Source of the DNA: Membranipora membranacea
Taxonomy: Eukaryota > Bryozoa > Gymnolaemata > Cheilostomatida > Membraniporidae
Reading direction: 5' to 3'
Assembly (NCBI GenBank): GCA_914767715.1
Contig: OU612074.1
Location: 8,445,501-8,509,500, forward strand
DNA length: 64,000 nucleotides
A model generated the notes under the pieces. It did no database searches. It saw nothing but the letters and a program-made list of their open reading frames with translations, and was not told the DNA's origin. Shown here one piece after another: positions 56,201 through 64,000 of this stretch (the first letter of the stretch is position 1; the number at the start of each line of letters is the position of its first letter). Both the position numbers and the translations under genes were made by a program.

Positions 56201-59200
56201 TTGCTAAAAATAACTAACCACAGGGTGAGAACCATACCAGGTCCCCAGTGATGGATGATATTTTTGTGCCTTAGCAAAATGGAACTCAGACCATCAGCCG
56301 TAATGGTTTTCCTAAAAAAGCAATCCTTATGTTTTTAGGAAAAATTGATTTTTTCGTTTCCAATTAAAGTAAGGGTGACCTACCAATGAGTAAATTGAAC
56401 TTCTTTCGGGGTCCTAATACATTAATTTGACTCCAGTGCCGCTTCAGAGTATGGTATATCTGATTCACCGTAAAGATTATCATATTTGCAGGCAGTCTCT
56501 TGGTACATCGACTATTCGCGTACCTGCATCTATCTAATCTGGGGCTAACAGAGAATGAACTGGTCGATCTTGTCTCTCTAGATGATGAGGTTCTGAATGA
56601 TGTATTCCAGTTCTCAGCTCCGCCTCTTCGTAGACTTCCTGCTGTACTGTGGGCAAGGATCAGAAACTCTATTCAGGAGTATATAGTCACCAGGGAGGCT
56701 AATGGTGGAAAGGTAAGTGTATTGTGTAAAGAGTATATAGTCACCAGGGAGGCTAATGGTGGTAAAGTAAGTGTAACATTATAAGACTACATCGTTTGTA
56801 GGGAGGCCAATTATTATAAGGTAAGTGTACTGTTATAAGAGTTTGTAGGTTCCAAAGTGGTCTTTGTACGTGTGGTAAGTATTTCATTATAAGGGTTCAT
56901 AGTCACAAAGGAGCCAATGGTGGTAAGGTAAGTGTAAAATGTTAAATTTCATCATAACTTGGGAGGCCATTTGTAATAAGGTAAGTGTATTGCTTTGAAG
57001 GTACATATATTCCTTGGGCGCTTAGTTCACCATTTCAAAACAAACAAGCTCATGGGTGTTTGCACCGTAATCATATGAAAATTTTATATAAATAACTTAT
57101 TATGATTATTATGTTTGAGATCCATTGGTCAATTCAAAGGAGTCAAAATGAAAAACACAAGCAATTTATTGATACAAATCTTTCATGTCCCCGTTCCGTT
57201 ATGAAGTATGTTTTTTGGCCTGCCCCTCCAAACTATTAACATGTGAGATGATTGTAAGTAAGACGTTCAAGTTTAAAAAGCTGTATAATATGATTAAATG
57301 TACATTGAGATGTCTAAAGATATATTATTCCTCTATTTACAGGTGATAGCCTGGTACCACAGACAGTTTGTGGAGGTAGGAGACACAGTATTCAGAGATG
57401 AGTTACCTCCGGGCTCCTCGGGCTATACCCCTGAATCAGATGAGGAGAGTGAAGGTGAAGAAGACAAAGCAGAGACTGAAGATGGAAGCAAACCTAAAGG
57501 AAAGCCAGGCAAACTTCAGGCTTACAAGGCAGCTGATGAGCTTCAGAGAATCCTCAGAGAAAATATGGTCCAGTACTTCAGAGGTGTGTTTAGAGTAGAA
57601 GCATGTCAGGGTCAAGGTCATAGAATTTCAAGGTCATAAAATTTCAAGGTCATAAAATTTCAAGGTCAAAGTTATGTTGATGACTATGTTGTATTGTGTG
57701 CCTGTGTGAACATGGAGTGTGTGAAAATAATATGTTATAACTGAAATCACTTCTTGATTTCTGCATAAAAAACTAAATGCTCAACATATGCCAAAACTTG
57801 CATGAAAGTGTAATTCAGGCACATGCAAAGATATCTTAGACATTATTTCATCTTACATCCCGTTCATTCATTGCACAGAACCCATTATTCATCTAAAATA
57901 ATAGATATTATTCAACATTGCAGGAGAGTGGTCACAGGGAAAGAAGAAGCCCTTTAAGTACAACCCGTACCTGGTGAAGAAGCTAGGCCTACTCAAGCCT
58001 TACTCTGAGGAGGATCGATACGTACCCGCTATGCCTAACATACAGGACAACGGCCGACCTAATCTCAGAAAACTGGGACAACTCCCAAATCTACTCCTCA
58101 AGCTCGATAGATGTGAGGAGTTCTTTATTGAGGTAAGTAGGCATCATATGAAATGTTTGGGAAATGTTTCGTTACCATCAATAAGATCATTGTTCATCAA
58201 CCTCTGTCAATAGTGTGTCAATCCAATTCAAATGGGAAGAAGCTGCGGCTTGAAAGGCAGCAACTCTAAATGCAAGATAATTCGACCAAGCTTGATATAA
58301 TTCTGCATATTCGGATAAGGTGTAACAAGTTTCTTGAATGTATACACTGGAAATTTATGAATTGGACAGACCAATAGGTGCATTTAGTACAGGTTTGATT
58401 CACGCATTATCTTACTGAAGTAAAAATTCATGTTTACAATGCTCTCAGCCTTGTTTTCACTACCACAGGCAATTCAATAGGTTTGATTGTTTTGTGGTCC
58501 AAGACTGACGAATGTTGATTTGAGTCTTAAAATCTAAGTATTTTATTTAAGTAATTTTAGTTTCCTTAGAAAATGATATACAGCAGATGAAATACAGACA
58601 AGAGTGTAGACCTACGTCTAGCTGTCAGCACATTATAAGACACTTATATACTTGACTGTAAATAACTTCTGATTGTTATTTTACCATGACAGGTATTTGG
58701 AAATATCGAGGCGTTACAGGGATTATTCTCCATGTATTCCTGGTCAGATATATACGAGATCGCTGACAGTATTAGCTTTGATAATAACAAAGCTATCGGT
58801 AAAGACAAGGATGAGCCTCAAGATAGCTGTAAGTTTTCCGTCCTAGGACTGGTAACAGATTGATTGGGGATGATATTGATATCTGTCCCACAATGCAATG
58901 TTCTGGATCTTCCATGGTCAGGGATAACACATATATGAAACTGACCTGATCTTTCTGTAAAGTTTAAAAATTCTATGTGGGTAAATTGCTGCCTGCTTCG
59001 TTGATGTACTATATATACTGATTTATGCAGGTTGTATGGCCTTTGGTACATGTTTATTTATGCATACATATGTATACATGTGTATACAAGTGTATGTATG
59101 TATAAACATTTTTATACAACTGTGAATAGGCAGCGCAGACACCGTATTTCTTGCACAGATGATGTGCAACTGGGAGCGTCTCACCAACTTAGATTGCATC

Positions 59201-62200
59201 AAAATTCTTGTATCAGACTTCCACTCACAATACTATTCAATATATTTACTAACAAAATGTTAAATTCCTTTTGCAGCTGCTCTGAAGAATCCATTCCAGA
59301 TTGTGATTCGCTCGTTCCTACTGACCTCAGCAATGGCCTGCGCCTATCCCAGAATGCTCGGCCCTCTCATACTCGGCAGACTTCTGCCCTTTGCTCCAGG
59401 AAGCAGAATTCTGCGTGACTTCATCAATGACGTGTATGAGAAAGGTCAGTTTAATGCATTGATATGAATTCATGGATCAGTGGTAAAATACATAGCATGG
59501 CCATTTGTGGATATATGCCATCAGTATATAACTTGGTGTCAAGTAACTGGATAAAGCTAAAAATCTGACAGCTTTTGTGTCATGCATTGTATGTTGTCCA
59601 AGTAACGACTTTCAAAAACTCAAGCAAGCTGCTTGAAAAAAGTTTGCAACGGCGAGCTTTATTACGATTCTGTACTGTGGACCAATTAAATATCAGAAAT
59701 GTGGTCCAATAAGTATAAATGACTAGCAGTACGCTTGCTCAGGTTCAGATAGGTTCCCCTCATTTGTTTCATATATATAATATTGTTTATAATATTGGTT
59801 TAATGTAATGATTAGGTAGTAGACTAGTGAAGCTCATTGCCTAAACTGGTTTGGGTGGTGTATTGCAAGGCCTACAACCCCAAAATAAAACCGCTTAGGT
59901 TCTCAGTATAGGACTGGTGTACCACACTATCTCACTGCTTGTAGATTGACATTGATCTATCTGGAAATTAATGATCTAATAGCCTCTCGTCAATTTGGTT
60001 TCAGAAAAGGTACATCCACTGATCAAATTTTAACTCAACTAGTCTACAAATTTCGTTCCCTGCTGTCCAGGCACGAGTCAAGATTTGTCACTATTTCTGC
60101 TCCTGATATCCGTAAAGCTTTTGATTGTGTAAACCATGAGATCCTTGCCAGAAAACTGTTAACAAATTTCAATTTCCACTCTAATGCGTCGAATTTAATC
60201 AAAAATTATCTTCCCAGTCGAGAGCAGGCCATGAAAGTTAATGGTTGTGCATCTGAATGCAGTCGAGTAATAACTGGTGTGCAGCAGGGGTCTGTATTTG
60301 GACTCCTGCTGTTTATCATGTTTATTAATGATCTGATGCAGCTCAAAAATTGTTATCTATACGCTGATGACTGCCTACTAGTCACCAGTGGAGAAAACCC
60401 AGCCATATTTACGAAACTTATGGAACAAAGTATCCATCAAGCATCCAGTTGGTACAGTGAGAATTGCCTTGTTCTAAACAGCGGTAAAACGGATGTCATG
60501 ACCATTTCCAATAAACGAAACATAAAGCCTCCTGACCTTAAATTTAACAATCTCATTTTCAAACAATCAGACGAAATTAAGTACTCAGGTGTGATTCTTG
60601 ATAACAAATTAAATTTTAAATCTCATACCAGTAAAATTAAACAAAAACTTTATCTAATAGTCACCAACTTTCAGCGCAATAGAAAATTCCTTACACATAA
60701 ATTAGCCACGATTTGATACCTTGGCCTTATACGTTCCAACCTGGAATACAGCTCTCCTGTTTTATTTACAACAAACGTCTATGTCAAAAAAAGATTTTTT
60801 TTTAAATTGAGAATAGATGTCTGAAAATTTTAGACTATGACAATTCTAAAGACCGAAAGACCTACAACATCCTTGTTTTAACTCTGCTTTTCGAATATTT
60901 GTATCTGCTGACGTTTTACAAAATTGTTAATAATTTAGTCCCAATAATTGATACCAATCTGCTACCTGAAAAGTTAACTAGTGAAACTCGGCTTGCTAAA
61001 AGTTCTAGATCTAGAACTGTGATCCAAATATTAGATTTGCTTTAGCTAATTTCGGTGCTCAGAAGTTTAACGAATTACCCAATCATGTTAACCTGAGTCA
61101 ATCCCTTGCTTCATTCAAAAATGCCACTCGGAGCCACGTCCTCAAACTTCTCAATTGATGAGTCAGTTGTTATCATTTCATTTTAGCCTACTGCTGCATT
61201 GTTCTAAAATTCTTTTCCTAGCTATTGTGTATTAACTTGTGTAATGTTTTACTGCTATTTAATGCCTGTGTGTACTTTGTAATTTTTACCTGTCATTGTT
61301 CTTGATTTTTAGTTACATGTCTTTTTAATTCTACACCATATTTTATCAATTTTTTCTGTTTTCTGGGTACAAGTCCTAAGGACTTATTCTTCTCCAGAAT
61401 AAACATGGAATATATATATATATATATATATATGTAGTAATCTCTCTGCACCCAGCGACTGTGCTACAAATTAGTCAAAATATTCTATGTAATCTTTTCA
61501 AAAGTTTTAAGTTGTGGAACTCAAGCACATCTTTATAGGTTGATATAATATAATATATGCAATCTATCAAATATAAATAAATATAGATGTTATAATGTGT
61601 TATAGTTTCACTCTTTTGTATTACAGGACCAAAGATAAATGCTTTCGTCTGCCCTCACGTACAGCTGGAAGGAGTAGGTACTTATACTATATTTGAGATG
61701 CCTAACGATCACGTCGGAGCTTGTAATGCAATGATGGAAGTGACCCCCGGAGGACATCACTACATCCTAACTGTCTCCAAGAAAGCTGTGCTCATCAATA
61801 TGGAAGGTAATCAATCATTGATATGAATTAATGGATTGGTGGTTAAATACGTAGCAGGTCTATTTGTGGAGAACTTACGTCTTACGACCTTTAAAAACTC
61901 AGGCAAACAACTTGACAAATCGTTTCAACGGGTCGGCTGTAGTTTTGGACCAATCAAAGATGAGAAATTGTTTCAAACAATCAAATATAAATTGCCATAT
62001 GATTGATCTGGGTCGGATATGTTCCCCTAATCCATGAATATATATAACACTGTAATCAATATTGAACAACAATCGTAATAATACATGTAATATCAAATTG
62101 ATTGAGTCAACCTTGAGTTATTTAAAGTCAAGTGGCAAGTCACACAAGTTGTCAGCCATTTTCCAAGCTCTTTCCAATAAACAACAACAATTATTAGCTG

Positions 62201-63996
62201 ATGAAATTTAATTGATATGGTTGTATGATGTTAGATGGTAACATACATATGATTTTAATTTTAATTTGATATTTGTACGGTATTAAATAGTAGCATATAG
62301 ATGATTTTAATTAAATTTTATATTGTTCTTTATTGATAGATTGTAACATACAGATGAGATATATCCCACCCGACCTGAGACGAGATGATGACTTTCACCT
62401 GGTGGCAGCTGCCAGCCCCTATGATGACCCTGTCGAGATAGTGGCCTGTACAAGAAAAGTACCCAAAATCTACATCTTCTCATGTAAGTTTTGATTAAAA
62501 AATAATGTAAAGTTTCTTGCCGTGGGCAACTGGGAATAAGGACAATACATCGCTTCTATTTAGTCCCTTCCCGGACAAGTGAGAGATATTTATTGAGACG
62601 TCATCTCAGTTGACAGCATGAGAAGGATAATAGATGATAGGTGATTGCTTGGCATGGCCCTCAAACACTGCCAGAGAGTTTCGAGTGTTTATCTCATAGC
62701 GCATCCCTAATATTTGTTAGTAATCTTATTATTGTCACATTAGTCCACGGAGTTTTTTTCATAAAATAATATGTGGAAAATAATTTGATCTAATACTAAA
62801 TCAGGTGAAATGAGAAATAGTCCATGGTGGCAATGGAGAAGACCATGCTAATTTCATTTAGGAAGACAGAAAAAAGTGAATTTGAAAAAAAAAACATTTA
62901 GACAAAAACTTTTATTTTACACCAACTTGCCTGTTTCAGTGACACAATTTGACATCAGTGAGATAATAGACTGTCGGCAGACACAAGGCTGTGAGGAAAT
63001 GGAGATACAAGCTCTCCAAATGACAAGACTGTTCGAAGAAAAGGAGAAGGTCGTTATCATGGTACACGGTAATGCTCATGACGGAATGCTTGTCTACGAG
63101 GCCAAGACACAGAATCTGCTTTTCAGGTATGCTAAATACCTGCCATACAACTATCGCATTGAATTACTAGATGATGGCGAGAAACTAATAGGTAAAATAG
63201 TAGTAAATTAATAAATGAAATAAGGTGAAAAATACTATAATTTTAACAATCGATCAATTTATTATTATAATTAAATAAATATATTTTTATGTGTAATAAG
63301 TAATAAAAGAATTGTACAAAAATGAATAAAATCAGATGATAAATATTATAATACTAACAATTGATAAAGTTATTAAAAATAAATAAAAACATGTTTCTGT
63401 TAAATAAGTAATAAATACTAAATAAAATAAGATGATAAATATTATGATACTAACAATTACTGAAATTATTATCATAAATAAATTAATACGCTTTTATGTT
63501 AAACAATAAATTAATAGTAAAATAATATAAAATAAAATGATAAATATTATAATACCAGCAATTGATTAAATTATTATTATAGATATATAAATACATTTTA
63601 CTGTTGAATAAATAAAATAATAATAATAATAATAATGATAATAATAAAATACTCAAAATTGATGAAATTATTATAAATAATGAGTGCATTATTATGTAAA
63701 ATAAATAATAAAATATGATGTTAAAGATTATAAATATTATTATGCTTTACAATTGATGAAATATTTACAAATAAATATTAACACTTATTATGTATGATAT
63801 CAGGTTCCAGAATAATAAGCCAATATTGTTCATGAGTGATATCGGTGGCTCTGAGTTCTCCTACTTAGCAATAACACAGCCTCAAAAATCTACCATGATA
63901 CGCTACCAGTACAAAGAGAAAGAAGATCCCAAAACAGAAGAAGACAAGAATGTGGCACCGGTTCAAACTGAGAGCACTGTACAACATCATTTTGAG
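47176..63996 (+). CDS. NACHT and WD-repeat (NWD-type) protein, copy B, 3'-incomplete, 23 exons
   Basis: Tandem paralogue of copy A. Exons: 47176-47266 (putative first), 47681-47857, 48657-48745, 49239-49355, 49615-49809, 50118-50265, 51044-51181, 51601-51800, 52170-52321, 52747-52950, 53564-53687, 54449-54580, 54888-54991, 55736-55905, 56492-56712, 57343-57583, 57924-58132, 58693-58828, 59277-59444, 61627-61806, 62340-62483, 62940-63126, 63804-63996. Exons from 49239 on have the same lengths and phases as copy A. The frame is open for 1,240 codons and stops at the window edge at a donor. The last 14 exons should lie downstream; by analogy the full protein is about 1,890 residues. It looks functional. 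A LINE relic sits in the intron before 61627 and a 364-bp element in the intron before 54449, both harmless to the frame. Confidence 0.88.
47681..49809 (+). other. NWD copy B: N-terminal DUF4062-like domain exons
   Basis: Exon 47681 encodes EWVPTPEELPLYVLMGRLNH and ends KVVKIFLSSTFT; exon 48657 gives DMYAERNYLYMNVYPRLQ and LEFQ; exon 49239 VADMRWGVRDEAS; exon 49615 LLGQRYGSRALM. Together these are the hallmark opening of NWD proteins: the KIFLSSTF strand, the AERxxL helix, then MRWGV. About residues 78-200 of the predicted protein. Confidence 0.85.
47880..48070 (+). repeat. 5'-splice-site-anchored repeat, member 4 (copy B intron 2)
   Basis: Starts GACATGAATTCATGGATAAG 22 bp after the donor at 47858, followed by AAAATACACAGTATGGCAAT and a CAAGGTCAGATATGTTTC block that matches the tail of members 1 and 2. 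Confidence 0.7.
50270..50508. other. 240-bp intron segment present in copy B only
   Basis: Between the donor at 50266 and the poly-G tract near 50509 copy B has about 240 bp that copy A lacks; in A the poly-G tract abuts the donor at 1570. No repeats mark the ends, so a deletion in A is as likely as an insertion in B. Confidence 0.6.
50665..50688. mobile_element. 24-bp palindromic micro-insertion with 7-bp direct repeats
   Basis: CAAGGAGTT and AACTCCTTG enclose TTCTTT. ATTATTG flanks it at 50658-50664 and 50689-50695. Copy A has one related heptamer (ATTTTTG) and no palindrome at the matching position near 1780. Confidence 0.75.
51460..51487. mobile_element. 28-bp palindromic micro-insertion with 6-bp direct repeats
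   Basis: AGGGTTA and TAACCCT enclose about ten bases. GAATTT flanks at 51454-51459 and 51488-51493. Copy A has a single GAATTT near 2549 and no insertion. Confidence 0.7.
53046..53096. repeat. 11-bp minisatellite, copy B version
   Basis: About five units of CAAGTCAAACT in the intron that follows the P-loop exon, shorter than the copy A array at the equivalent place. Confidence 0.8.
54048..54411. mobile_element. 364-bp insertion with 9-bp target duplication (copy B)
   Basis: CATTCAAAT flanks the segment at 54039-54047 and 54412-54420. Copy A has one CATTCAAAT (5135-5143) and lacks the segment. Ends CATTCTGCGC and (complemented) CATACTGACT are only loosely inverted. A 9-bp duplication fits Mutator-like elements. 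No coding capacity. Confidence 0.8.
55060..55190 (-). repeat. tRNA-derived SINE-like repeat (copy B intron)
   Basis: Paralogous counterpart of the repeat at 5770-5890, with B box GGTTCAAATCT at 55131-55141 on the minus strand and small indels. Its presence in both copies shows that it predates the segmental duplication. Confidence 0.55.
55970..56170. mobile_element. MITE-like inverted-repeat element, copy 3 (reverse orientation)
   Basis: Left end GCATGTATATCTGTGATTG and right end CAATCAAGAGACACACATGC. The interior reads as the complement of the elements at 15480 and 17098. In copy A the same intron (about 6695-6735) keeps only the right end. Confidence 0.75.
56669..57000 (+). repeat. Tandem copies of an exon end plus 5' splice site (copy B)
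   Basis: Same array as at 7248-7650 with one unit fewer. Here the first intronic unit follows the true donor (56713) with an open reading frame that would add another REANGGK copy if the second donor were used. Confidence 0.8.
57612..57668 (+). promoter_or_regulatory. Four tandem TCAAGGTCA motifs, 16-bp period
   Basis: Copy B counterpart of 8272-8312 with one extra unit: motifs at 57612, 57628, 57644 and 57660. All four nonamers are exact. Confidence 0.45.
58875..58985. repeat. Diverged copy of the CCCACAATGCA inverted-repeat element (copy B)
   Basis: Left end TCCCACAATGCAATG, right end TATGTGGGTAAATTG; the right arm is degraded. It lies in the copy B intron equivalent to 9444-10131. Confidence 0.45.
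59461..59790 (+). repeat. 5'-splice-site-anchored repeat, member 1 in copy B
   Basis: Paralogous counterpart of 10316-10630, starting 16 bp after the donor at 59445. Confidence 0.7.
59957..61437 (+). mobile_element. LINE-C: 5'-truncated, decayed LINE in NWD copy B intron
   Basis: Plus-strand LINE 3' half. RT motifs: FGFRKGTSTDQIL, IRKAFDCVNHEIL, GVQQGSVFGLLLF (altered from the usual GVPQGSVLGPLLF) and YADDCLL. The open frame runs to 60716, after which stops and shifts break the C-terminal region. The 3' end has GTCCTAAGGACTTATTCTTC, AATAAA and an (AT)n tail at 61413-61433. Copy A has no insertion in the matching intron. The bordering intron sequence is too diverged to define a target duplication. 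Not intact, so not mobile itself. Confidence 0.85.
61820..62050 (+). repeat. 5'-splice-site-anchored repeat, member 2 in copy B
   Basis: Paralogous counterpart of 11163-11390, starting 13 bp after the donor at 61807. Confidence 0.65.
63220..63790. repeat. AT-rich tandem array in NWD copy B intron (expanded)
   Basis: Same unit as at 12580-12915 but about five units rather than three or so; the intron grew to 677 bp against 440 bp in copy A. Confidence 0.7.
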
Positions 63997-64000
63997 GTAA

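Overview
The window is animal nuclear DNA: AT-rich, intron-rich, standard genetic code, GT-AG introns mostly of 0.2-1.2 kb, and many LINEs, tRNA-derived SINEs and small inverted-repeat elements. It suggests an invertebrate metazoan, but the sequence alone does not name the phylum. Almost all short open frames are chance; the genes emerge only by joining phase-compatible exons.

Layout. (1) Positions 147-24913, plus strand: the 3' 34 exons (1,772 codons plus stop) of a large NACHT and WD-repeat (NWD-type) STAND ATPase, copy A; its first exons lie upstream of the window. (2) 25.4-33.6 kb: flanking DNA holding a nearly intact non-LTR retrotransposon (LINE-A, minus strand, ORF1 and ORF2, one frameshift). 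(3) 33685-38412, plus strand: a recognisable mitochondrial pyruvate carrier 1 gene (MPC1). It uses a 4-nt microexon, and its last coding exon is split by a 5'-truncated LINE (LINE-B). (4) 38.6-43.9 kb: a 5.3-kb element with inverted arms of about 1.06-1.09 kb and a 141-bp tandem array inside. (5) 44.6-46.1 kb: decayed fragments of a MULE-like transposase. (6) 47176-63996, plus strand: NWD copy B, with 23 exons (1,240 codons) before the window ends exactly at an exon/intron border.

Copies A and B are a tandem segmental duplication about 49 kb apart. Exon borders, phases and most introns align, so insertions present in one copy can be read against the empty site in the other. This reveals several very small palindromic insertions (24-49 bp) with 6-9 bp direct repeats, a 364-bp insertion with a 9-bp target duplication, a LINE in an intron of copy B, and a block (about 8.6-11.1 kb in A, 58.0-61.8 kb in B) that is clearly more diverged than its flanks, as expected if gene conversion homogenised the rest.

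Functionally, the NWD proteins would be cytoplasmic signal-integrating ATPases: an N-terminal DUF4062-like domain, a NACHT P-loop ATPase, a helical region, an acidic linker and C-terminal beta-propellers. MPC1 is unrelated housekeeping: mitochondrial inner-membrane pyruvate import. The strongest items for follow-up are the MPC1 microexon and exonic LINE insertion, the micro-palindromic insertion family, and a repeat family anchored just inside the 5' splice sites of four NWD introns.
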